NCBI RefSeq assembly: GCF_030546695.1
Contig: NZ_JAUOTP010000005.1
Coordinates: forward strand, 328,664-392,663
From: Sphingomonas natans
GTDB taxonomy: Bacteria > Pseudomonadota > Alphaproteobacteria > Sphingomonadales > Sphingomonadaceae
Length of the DNA stretch: 64,000 nt
Direction of reading: 5' to 3'
Part shown: in pieces, positions 46,036-54,586 of the stretch
How the letters are laid out: each line of letters opens with the position of its first letter
Numbering within the stretch: the first letter of the stretch is position 1
Notes under the pieces: generated by a model
What the model was told of the DNA's origin: nothing
The model's input: the letters and a program-made list of their open reading frames with translations, nothing else
Databases searched by the model: none
Position numbers and translations under genes: made by a program

Positions 46036-46935
46036 CTAGTCCCGCTCCCGCGCGAGTGCCGGCGAGCTCAGCCGCAACGCGTCGTTCCAGTCGCAAGCGG
46101 GTGCCGGCGGCATGCGGGCGATGACGATCGGGATCTGGGCCGAGTAGTTGACAAACGCCCGGTCGCACGCGGCCCGACCCGCCGGGTCATTATCAGGTAG
46201 CAGGATCAATTGCTCGACCTCGGCGGGGATCCGGATCTGCGCGAAGCGCTCCGCGCCGAGCGTCGCCCAGACGGGGATGCGCAGGAGCTGCATCGCAGAC
46301 AGTGCGGTTTCGATTCCTTCGGCGAGGCCGAGCACCGGTCCATGGCCAGCGAGCCTGACAGCACCGTGGCCCGGTCGACCGAGCAGGCGTCGCGGATTTA
46401 CAAGGTCGCGGGCGAGCCCGGGTCGCGCAACATCGAGGAAGGCGCGTTGAACAGCGACAAGTTGCTGATGCTCGCGAACCGCTGCCAGCATCGCCGGGCG
46501 GAAATGCAGCCGCTGCCCGATCTTGAGCGGCGCGTGCGGGTGAAAGCGCAGTGCGCCGGAACCTGTCCTAATGCCGCGCGCCGCCAGATAAGCTTGTGCC
46601 GGCGTATCCGCGATCGGCCAGGCTTCGGCCCATAAGGTGATGACTTTCTGCCGCGACCAGGACCCGTCCCGCACTCGTGCCCGATCCGCCAGGCGCATGC
46701 TCGCCGCCACCGGATCCACGTGCCAGAGCGATCGCAGCACGTCCTGCGGGTGGCATCCGGCAAAGCATTTGAAGAGCAGGGCTTGTTGACCGACGCGCAC
46801 CGAGAGGCTTGGCGTCCGATCGTCATGCGCCGGGCAGCGGCACATGCCGCGTTCGCCGAGCCATTCGCCGCCCAGCGCCTCAACGACGCGTCGACCGCGC
46901 GCGGCGAGCTCCGAACGCCCGACAAGCATGTTCAT
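46036..46935 (-). CDS. Toprim-domain primase-like protein with CHC2-type zinc finger
   Basis: 299 aa. The N-terminal zinc-binding segment RGMCRCPAHDDRTPSLSV with FKCFAGCHP is a CHC2 primase finger. The C-terminal toprim domain has LGLAEGIETALSA (catalytic Glu) and LLPDNDPAGRAA (DxD). It probably primes the transferred strand or element replication. It lies between the sigma-like gene (22 bp upstream) and the ParB-like gene (99 bp downstream), all on the minus strand, forming a replication/maintenance operon. Confidence 0.88.
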   Translation of the reverse strand: MNMLVGRSELAARGRRVVEALGGEWLGERGMCRCPAHDDRTPSLSVRVGQQALLFKCFAGCHPQDVLRSLWHVDPVAASMRLADRARVRDGSWSRQKVITLWAEAWPIADTPAQAYLAARGIRTGSGALRFHPHAPLKIGQRLHFRPAMLAAVREHQQLVAVQRAFLDVARPGLARDLVNPRRLLGRPGHGAVRLAGHGPVLGLAEGIETALSAMQLLRIPVWATLGAERFAQIRIPAEVEQLILLPDNDPAGRAACDRAFVNYSAQIPIVIARMPPAPACDWNDALRLSSPALARERD

Positions 46936-46957
46936 GCGCCAGCTCGCGGCATTCCGA

Positions 46958-47419
46958 TCAAAGGCCGGCCGCGACAGATTGGCGGGCAGCGCGATCCAGC
47001 TGCGCGATCGCGCGACGCAGAACGGCGCGGCTGCGCCTTCGGCTCAGGCCGAGCTGATCGGCGATCTCGCGGCTATCGAGGCCATAGGATACGCTGAGGA
47101 AAAACACCGTCTGCATGAGCGGATCTGAACCGAAGGCGCGGGCGGCAACGTCCATGTTGGCGAGGACCGATGACGGAACCCGCTCTCCAGGGATGCGCAG
47201 CCAGGCCCGCACGAGAAGATCCGTGTCGTCACTCCTGAATATGGTCTCGAGCGGCTCGATCGTCATATCGTCGCGCGTGGCGGAGAGGCGTCGGGCGAAC
47301 GCGACCGCCGGAGGGCCATGCCTCTCGACAGGCAATGGGGACATGATCCCGGCAGCGGCCCGCCCGGGCCATCCTGTCATCGCGCGAACGATCGTCGCGC
47401 GACTGCCGCGTCCGAACAT
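46958..47419 (-). CDS. Sigma-70 region 4-like HTH protein
   Basis: 153 aa from ATG 47419 (AAGGAAC upstream); further upstream in-frame starts exist but read into low-complexity sequence. The C-terminal 50 residues, SVSYGLDSREIADQLGLSRR then RAVLRRAIAQLD, are a sigma region 4-type helix-turn-helix. The N-terminus has no region 2, so it is a regulator or anti-repressor rather than a full sigma factor. It is divergent from luxI (224 bp apart) and heads the primase-ParB operon. Confidence 0.75.
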   Translation of the reverse strand: MFGRGSRATIVRAMTGWPGRAAAGIMSPLPVERHGPPAVAFARRLSATRDDMTIEPLETIFRSDDTDLLVRAWLRIPGERVPSSVLANMDVAARAFGSDPLMQTVFFLSVSYGLDSREIADQLGLSRRRSRAVLRRAIAQLDRAARQSVAAGL

Positions 47420-47642
47420 GGCCCGTTCCTTGGAAAGTGGCGCAGCGAGATCGGACCTCGACCCGACCGCTGCTCGCCTCCCACTTCCCCCTTCCCTCCC
47501 TCTCAGCACACCGAAGGATCGCCTCAATTTGGCGACGCTCCGGCGTCGTTGGGCGCGGCATTCGCGTGAAAACAACCCTCTAAGTAGCGGGATGAGCGTA
47601 GCTTGCTGATCCGCGAAGGTCTCTCCGAACAGGGAGGCTCAC

Positions 47643-48269
47643 ATGATCAGGATATTCCACGGCGCGCGCGAACTGGGAACGAGCGGGCTCGTCGACGACA
47701 TGCACCGCGACCGAAAGCGGATCTTCGTCGATCTCCTCAAATGGGAGGTACCGGTCATCGATGGCGACTATGAAATCGACCAGTTCGACACCGACGCGGC
47801 CGTCTACCTCGTGGCGGCCGGGCCCGATGGCGAGCATCGCGGCTCGATCCGGCTATTGCCGACGAATGGCGATCACATCCTCGGCAGCATCTTCCCCGGT
47901 CTGTGCGACCAGCCCGTCCCGCGATCGCCGCGGATCTATGAGATCAGCCGGGGCTGCCTTTCGCCGCGGTTGCGCGCGCCCGAGCGGCGGGAGGTGCGCA
48001 ACGCACTGACCACTGCTGCCGTCCAATATGCGATGATGCATGGCATCTGGAGTTTCACCTGCATCGCGGATGCCGGATGGCTGAGGCAGATCCTGTCGCT
48101 GGGCTGGGACTGTCGGGCGCTCGGCGCGTCACGCCGGATCGGCCGGGCGATGACGGGTGCGCTTCGGATCGACATCACCACCGGCACGCTCGACCAACTT
48201 CAGGAAGCTGGCAGCTATCGATCGCTTCCGCTCGCGCTCGCCGACCTGCCCGAAAAGGTAGCGGCGTGA
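47643..48269 (+). CDS. Acyl-homoserine-lactone synthase (LuxI family)
   Basis: 208 aa, ATG preceded by GGGAGG. It makes AHL signals from S-adenosylmethionine and an acyl-ACP or acyl-CoA. The invariant residues are in place: R24, F28, W34, D46, D49, R70, E100 and R103. No luxR gene is adjacent and no lux box was recognised. The stop overlaps the next start (GTGA) of a PhyH-type dioxygenase, followed by a MarR-type regulator, so signal synthesis appears translationally tied to an oxygenase. Confidence 0.95.
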   Translation: MIRIFHGARELGTSGLVDDMHRDRKRIFVDLLKWEVPVIDGDYEIDQFDTDAAVYLVAAGPDGEHRGSIRLLPTNGDHILGSIFPGLCDQPVPRSPRIYEISRGCLSPRLRAPERREVRNALTTAAVQYAMMHGIWSFTCIADAGWLRQILSLGWDCRALGASRRIGRAMTGALRIDITTGTLDQLQEAGSYRSLPLALADLPEKVAA

Positions 48270-49201
48270 ACATGGTGGCGCGTGCCGCCGACAGCGTTGC
48301 TGGACGCGATGCCGCGTCGATCGCCGCCCATTTGCGCGAGCATGGCTATAGCGTCGTACGGGGTGCCCTCGACCCGAGCCTTCCCGGAGCGCTGGCCAGC
48401 GCCCTGGCGCCGACCTTCGATGCGACGCCGCGCTCGGTCGGCGCCTTTTATGGCGGCAACACCAAGCGCTTTCATGGCCTGCTGGGCCGCAGTCGGCACA
48501 TGGAGGCGTTCGTGCTCCATCCCGCCATCCTCGACGCCGTGAAGCTCATCCTCGAGCCTTATTGCGACATCATCCAGCTGAACCTGACCCAGGCGATCGA
48601 GATCCTGCCCGGCGGCCTCGCCCAGCCACCGCATCGAGACCAGGATATGTGGCCGGTTCATGCGAGAGGCGTTGAGTATCTGGTCAACGTGATGTGGCCG
48701 TTCACAGCCTATACCGCGGTCAACGGAGCGACGATCGTCTGGCCGGGCAGCCATCACCGCCTCGACGAGATCGTGATGGCCGATGACGACGCGCTGGCGG
48801 TCGAGATGGCACCGGGCGACGCCCTCCTGTTCCTGGGATCGACGCTGCACTGCGGGGGCGTCAATCGGACTGAGGCGTCTCGGCGCGGCATGATCATCAG
48901 CTACAGCCTTGGATGGCTGAAGCCATATGAGCTTCCCTGGCTGGCCTACCCGCCCCGGATCGCGAGCAGCTTTCCGCCCGAACTGGCCGCGCTGGCGGGC
49001 TATCGGGCGCACCGGCCCAATCTCGGCACGTTCGAAGGCAAATGCCCGTCGACGGCGCTCGGCGTTCACGGAACGCTCGGCGCGATCGACGCGCTCCGGC
49101 CGGAGCAGGAGATGCTCATCGGGCTCTATCGCGACGGGGCGCTGCAGCCGGGGACGCCAATGGCGACGCGGTCTGGTTTGGCGCGCTTCGCTGGTGGCTA
49201 G
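48266..49201 (+). CDS. Phytanoyl-CoA dioxygenase (PhyH)-family Fe(II)/2OG oxygenase
   Basis: 311 aa from GTG 48266, overlapping the luxI stop; ATG 48272 is the alternative. Fe ligands H123 and D125 (PHRDQDMW) and H195 (STLHCGG), with the 2-oxoglutarate Arg at R207 (SRRGMIISYS). PhyH enzymes hydroxylate acyl chains or small molecules. Translational coupling to luxI makes an acyl-chain hydroxylation of the AHL or its precursor an attractive inference, but no evidence for the substrate exists in the sequence. Confidence 0.9.
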   Translation: MNMVARAADSVAGRDAASIAAHLREHGYSVVRGALDPSLPGALASALAPTFDATPRSVGAFYGGNTKRFHGLLGRSRHMEAFVLHPAILDAVKLILEPYCDIIQLNLTQAIEILPGGLAQPPHRDQDMWPVHARGVEYLVNVMWPFTAYTAVNGATIVWPGSHHRLDEIVMADDDALAVEMAPGDALLFLGSTLHCGGVNRTEASRRGMIISYSLGWLKPYELPWLAYPPRIASSFPPELAALAGYRAHRPNLGTFEGKCPSTALGVHGTLGAIDALRPEQEMLIGLYRDGALQPGTPMATRSGLARFAGG

Positions 49202-49563
49202 TGGACGGGATCGCCGAGCGCCGGCTTGAAACCTGCCGGAGGCTCATCACCGAGCGCCAGCTGGTCGGACAGCACATCGGCTTCAACCTCTGCCCCTGCC
49301 CGGCGTGGGACATCCTGCTCGACCTGTACGCCGCGGAGTGCGAGCAGCGCCCGATCTACCTTTGGTCGCTCAGCGTGGCGGCCAACATCCCGGTGTCGAG
49401 CGCGCATCGCAAGATCATAGAGCTGATCGATCGCGGACTGCTTGCACGCTCCGCCGATCCTGAGGATGGTCGCCGGGTAACCGTCTCGCTGGCGCCGGCA
49501 TTCCGTCCGGTGATCGAGGATCTGTTGGACAGGATCGACGAGAAGGCGGGACCCCGAAAGTAG
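49201..49563 (+). CDS. MarR-like winged-helix regulator
   Basis: 120 aa from GTG 49201, whose first base is the last base of the PhyH stop (TAGTG). The winged-helix part is IYLWSLSVAANIPVSSAHRK, IELIDRGLLARS and DPEDGRRVTVSLAP with its wing. Helices on both sides would dimerise. As third gene of the luxI operon it is the obvious candidate for sensing the signal or regulating the operon in place of a LuxR, which is missing. Confidence 0.8.
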   Translation: MDGIAERRLETCRRLITERQLVGQHIGFNLCPCPAWDILLDLYAAECEQRPIYLWSLSVAANIPVSSAHRKIIELIDRGLLARSADPEDGRRVTVSLAPAFRPVIEDLLDRIDEKAGPRK

Positions 49564-49700
49564 ACATAGCGCAGCGCATTGCCGGTGTGCGCCCAGCCGA
49601 CAATGCTAGCCACGGTGGTTGAGCTCGCCGGTCTCGAACGCGATGTCGTGCAGATCGGAGCGGTCGTGTGGGCGCGATACCGGGTCAGTTTGGCTCGGAG

Positions 49701-49934
49701 TCAGGAGCCGGTGTCGACGAACGGATGCTTGAGGCGGAGCGCATCGACCGCACGCTCGACCTGATCCATTTCGAAGGCGGTGCCGGTGGGACGGACATCC
49801 CAGTTACAATGGGCATGCGTCGTCAGCGAATAGACCTTCAGCTCGCCGATCGCCTTCCGCCACCGGATCGTGCCGCCGCCATTGGCTTTTGCGAGGTGGC
49901 GCACGATGACGTCTCTCAGCTCCGTTGCAGTCAT
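49701..49934 (-). CDS. Small hypothetical protein
   Basis: 77 aa from ATG 49934, with GGAG four bases upstream. Folded-looking: TATELRDVIVRHLAKANGGG, a KVYSLTTHAHCNWDVRP strand pair and VERAVDALRLKHPFV. It appears to be a sphingomonad small conserved protein; function unknown. It may be the last gene of the mobile element. Confidence 0.65.
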   Translation of the reverse strand: MTATELRDVIVRHLAKANGGGTIRWRKAIGELKVYSLTTHAHCNWDVRPTGTAFEMDQVERAVDALRLKHPFVDTGS

Positions 49935-50406
49935 CGCGCTCCATTGTCGCGCCGCTCGACGGATGTCGAGATCGCAGGAGCCGTCGATCAGGACACGTTG
50001 GCGCAATGTCGCTTTGCGGCTCGTCCATTCGCACGTGGCTATCGAGTTTCGGAAACACTGGAGTCCAATGCTGAAGGAGCATCCGAAACCATGAAACGCC
50101 AGCTCGTCAGGGTGGCCGTTGCGAGTAGAAGCCCTGCCCGGAGCCTACGTTGAGTCTGGTTCGCGCCGGCGGCTAAGAAGGCCTTTATCGCCCTTGTCCA
50201 AGTGCACATTCGTCGTTCACGCCTGGATCGGCATGCCGCTCGCCGCTTACTCGCGGTCCCGCCAGCCGCGGCGACCGACGACTGTCGTGGCGTGCTTGAC
50301 CCAATCTTAGACATTCAACCGCGCCCGTTCGCATCCCGGAACCGGACGATCATTCAGATAACGTCCTCCGCTAAGATTCTGGCGAGTTGCACGCTGTGAG
50401 AAGGTA
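49935..50406. other. 472-bp gap, possible element boundary
   Basis: No convincing gene; short frames on both strands have random composition. Gene content changes here from mobile-element maintenance to metabolic genes, but no tRNA, att-like direct repeat or integrase is visible. Confidence 0.3.
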
Positions 50407-51192
50407 TCATTCAATACGTCGGGCGGTCGCCTCCCGCGACGCAAGCCTGATCAGATCGGCAACCTCATCGGGATGCGATCGGTAACCCGAGTGACTAGCG
50501 CCTTCGATCTCGATTGTCTGACGGCTACGGGCGCGTGCCGCGTACATCCGTTCGAGATCGGGGCTGATGATGTGGTCGGCCTTGGCGACCATGTACCACA
50601 CGGGCTTATTCCTCCAGGCGGGGTTAGTCATCGGGGTGGTGAAAACGGCAGCGGCGGTGACGCCCTGAGCCTGCGCCTCGTAGTCCGCCTCGTCTTTGGG
50701 CAGGTCCGCCGCAAACTCGGCATGGAACCGGGCTGGATCGATAATTGTGTATCCGTCCGGCGTCTCCACGATTGCGGTGCGACCAATCGCTGGGAACCGG
50801 CGACCATTTTCGGTCTCCGTTTCGTCCTCATCGGGTGCGTGCGCGGCGATATAGACAAGACCGGCGACTTTCGGATCATTTCCCGCCTCGGTGATGATCG
50901 CGCCGCCGTAGCTGTGGCCGACAAGAATGACAGGGCCGTTCGAGCGATCGATAACGCGCTTCGTCGCCCCGACGTCGTCGGCCAGTCCAGTTAGCGGCTC
51001 CTGAACGATCGCCACAGTGTAACCGTCTCGTACCAAACGATCATAGACCGGCCTCCATCCTGATCCGTCCACGAAAGCGCCGTGGACGAGAACGATCGTC
51101 TTGATCGCCCCGGCAGGAACGGATTGCGCAAATGAGCCGACAGGTATGAGAAGGACGAAGGCAGCCAAGGCGAAACGAGCGAGGTTCCTCAT
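50407..51192 (-). CDS. Exported alpha/beta hydrolase
   Basis: 261 aa from ATG 51192 (AGGAG upstream). The signal peptide MRNLARFALAAFVLLIPVGS ends near FAQS. Hydrolase fold: VLVHGAFVDGSGW oxyanion region, GHSYGG nucleophile elbow, KADHIISPD acid and EGASHSGYRSHP His. This resembles the small esterases similar to plant salicylate methylesterases. Last of four minus-strand genes (SDR, P450, MipA, hydrolase) with gaps of about 40 bp. Probably periplasmic. Confidence 0.9.
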   Translation of the reverse strand: MRNLARFALAAFVLLIPVGSFAQSVPAGAIKTIVLVHGAFVDGSGWRPVYDRLVRDGYTVAIVQEPLTGLADDVGATKRVIDRSNGPVILVGHSYGGAIITEAGNDPKVAGLVYIAAHAPDEDETETENGRRFPAIGRTAIVETPDGYTIIDPARFHAEFAADLPKDEADYEAQAQGVTAAAVFTTPMTNPAWRNKPVWYMVAKADHIISPDLERMYAARARSRQTIEIEGASHSGYRSHPDEVADLIRLASREATARRIE

Positions 51193-51229
51193 GGTTAGTC
51201 TCCTGGAATATAGAACTGCAATAGCGGAG

Positions 51230-52042
51230 TCAGAGGCCGAAGCTGTACGTGGCCGAGAGAAAGCCAGACGCCCGCGTTTTGTGTGATACGATCGGGCTGT
51301 CGGCATCGTCGCCCAGCAACCGCGCAACGCTGCTCGATGCCGACACGCGAACATCAGGTGTCAGGCTATAGCTCACGGCGATGCTTGCCGTGACGTCCTT
51401 TGCCCCGCTTCCAGGACGATACCGCGACAGGCCCGAGGCCGCAGCCTGAGCGGCGCTTACTCCGAAATAGCGATGATTGTGCTTCGCATCCGCCCAACTT
51501 GCCGCCAGCGAAGGAATGATGACGACCCGCGACGACACTGCCATCGGACGCGAAACGGCCACATCCGCGATCGTGCCACGCGTGCTGCCGACGAAGCCCT
51601 TTGTGGCCCCCGCAGTCACCTGAAATCCGGCAACGCCGGCCTTTACGAATACTCGTCCGCCCGCGCCGAGCGGCAGTCGTCCGATGCCCTTGGGCGCGTC
51701 TCGCCGGCGATAACCGGGCATGATCGTGACGCTGGCTCCGGCATCGACCGCGCCGGCGCGGATCGCGGTGACACCTACGCCGTCGAACAAATTTGCAAAG
51801 AAGCGCCCATAGCTCAGATCGATCATCGGCAGCGGTTGCAGACGATAACGTCGCGCACCCTCGTAAGCGGGGGCGTAGCTCGCGCCGGCACCGATGCTGA
51901 GTTGCCCGTCACTTTGGGTCGGCGCATCATCGGCCACCGGGTGGCTTCCTTCCGTTCCGATTTGAACCTGCGCGGCTGCTGGCATCGCAACCATGAACAT
52001 GGCAAAGCCCGGCAAGACGCTTCGCAAGGTTTGCGGCATCAT
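51230..52042 (-). CDS. MipA/OmpV-family outer-membrane protein
   Basis: 270 aa with a signal peptide ending MPAAAQ. Beta-barrel pattern: SIGAGASYAPAYEGARRYR, LPMIDLSYGRFFANLFDGVG, and the closing strand FLSATYSFGL with a terminal hydrophobic residue. The family acts as outer-membrane scaffold or porin. In this operon it may admit the substrate of the P450 and hydrolase. ATG preceded by GGAGAC. Confidence 0.88.
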   Translation of the reverse strand: MMPQTLRSVLPGFAMFMVAMPAAAQVQIGTEGSHPVADDAPTQSDGQLSIGAGASYAPAYEGARRYRLQPLPMIDLSYGRFFANLFDGVGVTAIRAGAVDAGASVTIMPGYRRRDAPKGIGRLPLGAGGRVFVKAGVAGFQVTAGATKGFVGSTRGTIADVAVSRPMAVSSRVVIIPSLAASWADAKHNHRYFGVSAAQAAASGLSRYRPGSGAKDVTASIAVSYSLTPDVRVSASSSVARLLGDDADSPIVSHKTRASGFLSATYSFGL

Positions 52043-52082
52043 AGTCTCCTGAAATTGTTCGATAAGGAAGGCGCTGGCGTCG

Positions 52083-53183
52083 TCACCAACCTGAGACGGT
52101 GAGTGGCTCGCCGCGTTTGCTGGCTTGGCAAAGACCGGGGACTTCGCTGAAAAGTATGCGATAGGCCGTCGCCTGGGTCAGCCTTGCCAGGGGGCGCCCC
52201 AGGCACAGGTGTGGACCAAAGCCGAAGCCGAGATGCGCGTTCGTGTTTCGGTCGAGATCGAACAGATGCGGGTCTTCGAACACTGCCGGATCGTGATTGG
52301 CGTGCCGCACCAGCGGCACGATGCCGTCGCCGGCCTTAATACGCACCCCACCGACCTCGATGTCTCCTGTCGCCACGCGGAAGCCATCGTCATCGGCGAT
52401 CGAGTGCAGCCGGACCAACTCGTCCACCGCAGCGAACGCGGCTTCCGGCGTACTGACGATCCACGCGACCGCACGCGGATGGTCCAGCAGCGTGCCGACG
52501 CCCAGTTCGATCATCTTCGCGTTGGTGTCGTGCCCCGCCATCAACAGCAGGATCGCCAAGGCGACGAGTTCGGCCCGCGATATGCTCCCTTCGGCGAGCG
52601 CACCTTTGGCGAGCCGGCTGAACAGATCGCTACCCGGGCGAGTTATCCGATCATCAACAACGCCTTCCATATAAGCCGAAACCGCGACGAACGCCGCGCC
52701 CTGCGCGTCAGCATCCAGGCTATCGTCAGCAAGGGTGGTGGCGATCTCCGTGAGCCACGGCCCTTCCAGTTCCGGCACTTCCAGCAGATGGCAGATAGCG
52801 AGCGATGCGAGTGGCCTGGCATAATCGTCGCGAAGCGATGCGGTCGGTCCGCTGGCGCGCATGGCTGCGACCAGACGTTGCGCGCTCGCCTCGATGCGGG
52901 GAGCAATGGCGTTTACGCTGCGAGTCCCGAATTCGGGCAGCACCAGTCGGCGTAAATCTGCGTGCCGCGGCGCGTCCAGTTCGATCAGGAACGGAGTGCG
53001 CGAGTCCAGATCCTCGGGTTCGGGGAAGCCAGGTTTCGATGGATCGGAACTGGCGAACGGACAGGACAAAACCTTCCGGACGTCGGCATTGCGGCTGATG
53101 TACCAGAGCGACGCCCCGCTTGGCCCAGTCGCGCGGACCGGCGGGCAAGGGTGCAGCGGGCGCTTGTCGATACGCTCAAGCAT
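52083..53183 (-). CDS. Cytochrome P450
   Basis: 366 aa from ATG 53183. The heme-binding loop FGFGPHLCLGRPLAR puts the thiolate at C327; the I-helix reads LLMAGHDTNAKM, with AGHDT in place of AGxxT. The ExxR motif lies in ELVRLHS. Bacterial soluble class I P450, slightly short at the N-terminus, so a partner ferredoxin must come from elsewhere. The ATG is inside the end of the upstream SDR gene (8-bp overlap), implying coupled oxidation and dehydrogenation of one substrate. Confidence 0.93.
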   Translation of the reverse strand: MLERIDKRPLHPCPPVRATGPSGASLWYISRNADVRKVLSCPFASSDPSKPGFPEPEDLDSRTPFLIELDAPRHADLRRLVLPEFGTRSVNAIAPRIEASAQRLVAAMRASGPTASLRDDYARPLASLAICHLLEVPELEGPWLTEIATTLADDSLDADAQGAAFVAVSAYMEGVVDDRITRPGSDLFSRLAKGALAEGSISRAELVALAILLLMAGHDTNAKMIELGVGTLLDHPRAVAWIVSTPEAAFAAVDELVRLHSIADDDGFRVATGDIEVGGVRIKAGDGIVPLVRHANHDPAVFEDPHLFDLDRNTNAHLGFGFGPHLCLGRPLARLTQATAYRILFSEVPGLCQASKRGEPLTVSGW

Positions 53184-53916
53184 GGGCCATGCCCCCATCG
53201 ACGGTCAGCTCCGCGCCGGTTGTGAACCGGGCGGCGTCCGACGCCAGGAACAGGATCGCGTCGGCGACCTCGTCGGCCAGCCCCCATCGTCCCATAGGGA
53301 TCATGTCCTCGATCCAGTGCAGAGCAGCCTCGTCCTGGGTCGCTTCGCTCGTCAGCGGAGTTGCGATCGGGCCCGGCGAGACGACGTTCACGCGAATACC
53401 GCGCTTCAGGAGCGCGCGATCCGTGCCCGCGCTCCTTACGAAAGCTCGAATGAAGCCCTTGCTGCCCGCATAAAGCGGATCGCCAGGCTGGCCCTTCCGA
53501 CCGCCGACCGAACCGGTGAAGACGACGGCAGCGCCCTCGGCCAGCAGCGGCAGGGCGTGTACGAACGTGAACGTCGCGCCACGGCAGTTGATATCCATAA
53601 GCGCGTTGTAGGTGGCGGGTGTGAGGTCGCCGATCGCGGGCGCGTCAGAAATGCCGGCGTTGATGGCGAGGACATCCAGCCGACCCCAGCGCGCCTTTAC
53701 GTGACTCATCAGGAATACGATCTCGGACGGCGACGAGATATCGCAAGCGATGGTCTCGCCATTTCTACTGACAACGCTCTCCGCCGTAGCGAGACGTTCG
53801 GGGTTACGGCCGATCGCAATCACGGTCGCACCCGCCTGTGCCAGCTTGGCGGCGGTCGCGAGACCGATCCCGCTCGTTCCCCCCGTGACCAGGGCTATCT
53901 TTCCGGAGAAGTCCAT
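53176..53916 (-). CDS. Classical short-chain dehydrogenase/reductase
   Basis: 246 aa: TGGTSGIG cofactor motif, INAGISD (NAG), catalytic S and Y-x-x-x-K in GSVGGRKGQPGDPLYAGSKG, and the VVSPGPIATPL loop. It prefers NAD(P)(H) and oxidises a secondary alcohol or reduces a ketone. First gene of the operon that continues with the P450, and divergent from a TetR gene with a promoter/operator between. Confidence 0.93.
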   Translation of the reverse strand: MDFSGKIALVTGGTSGIGLATAAKLAQAGATVIAIGRNPERLATAESVVSRNGETIACDISSPSEIVFLMSHVKARWGRLDVLAINAGISDAPAIGDLTPATYNALMDINCRGATFTFVHALPLLAEGAAVVFTGSVGGRKGQPGDPLYAGSKGFIRAFVRSAGTDRALLKRGIRVNVVSPGPIATPLTSEATQDEAALHWIEDMIPMGRWGLADEVADAILFLASDAARFTTGAELTVDGGMAHA

Positions 53917-53937
53917 CCGAGATGCTCCACGATAAAA

Positions 53938-53966
53938 TTGACAAACAGCAACGACTGTTGTTTATG
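53938..53966 (+). promoter_or_regulatory. Promoter of tetR with internal inverted repeat
   Basis: TTGACA (53938-53943), 17-bp spacer, TTTATG (53961-53966): a good sigma-70-type promoter reading towards tetR. Within the spacer AAACAGCA-ACGAC-TGTTGTTT (53943-53963) is an inverted repeat with one mismatch, placed to let TetR repress itself and, by position, the divergent SDR-P450 operon. Confidence 0.6.
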
Positions 53967-53987
53967 AAATGGAACCGCGGAGCGCCA

Positions 53988-54581
53988 ATGTCAACACTTG
54001 TTGTTAAATCGGTGCCGCGACGGGCGCGCCGGAGTGCGGACGCGAAACGGGAAGAGGTCGTGCGAGTCGCCCTGAGCATCTTCAGTCGCGCGGGCTATGA
54101 CGCTGTCGGCCTGCGCGAGATCGCGGCGGCGGCTGAAATCGACGCGGCGATGATCGTGCGGCTGTTCGGCTCGAAGGCTGGCTTGTTCACCGCTGTTATC
54201 AGCCAGGCATTCGGTGACGAGCCTCTGCTGGATAGCCCGATTGATGAGCTCGGCGCGCTTCTTGCTGCCTATCTCACTGCTCCTCGGGAGCCTGAGCGAG
54301 AGGAAACGGAGCCGAACGACCTGCTGCTGCTGCTCCGATCGGCCGCCAGCGTGACGGCCGCGCCCCTTCTATCTGTGGCGCTCCACGAGAAGTTCATAGG
54401 AGGGCTCGCAAAGCATTTCACGGGGCCTGATCGTGAAGTGCGGGCAGCCTTGATTGCCGCACAGGTGCTCGGCTTCGCGACGCTCCGCTTCGCACTCGGA
54501 TCAGAGTTGTTCGAAAATGGGCCGCAGGACCGGACCAGGCAGTTGCTCGCCGCTGCGATCCAGTCGGTGATAGAAGGCTGA
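53988..54581 (+). CDS. TetR-family regulator
   Basis: 197 aa from ATG 53988, chosen because the promoter lies at 53938-53966, ruling out starts further upstream. N-terminal HTH: ALSIFSRAGYDAVGLREIA and EIDAAMIVRLFGSKAGLF. The ligand domain is helical. It is divergent from the SDR-P450-MipA-hydrolase operon, and the ABC-F gene starts 5 bp after its stop, so both are probably under its control. Confidence 0.9.
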   Translation: MSTLVVKSVPRRARRSADAKREEVVRVALSIFSRAGYDAVGLREIAAAAEIDAAMIVRLFGSKAGLFTAVISQAFGDEPLLDSPIDELGALLAAYLTAPREPEREETEPNDLLLLLRSAASVTAAPLLSVALHEKFIGGLAKHFTGPDREVRAALIAAQVLGFATLRFALGSELFENGPQDRTRQLLAAAIQSVIEG

Positions 54582-54586
54582 CCACC

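Noticed and set aside
47403..47418. GAAC-N7-GTTC motif near the start of the sigma-like gene, considered as a LexA box
   Set aside because: The half-sites are inverted rather than direct repeats, which does not match the alphaproteobacterial LexA operator.
47420..47642. lux box upstream of luxI
   Set aside because: No convincing 20-bp dyad of the lux-box type was found, and no LuxR gene is present.
50039..50314. 91-codon minus-strand frame in the gap before the hydrolase
   Set aside because: Random composition and no translation signal.
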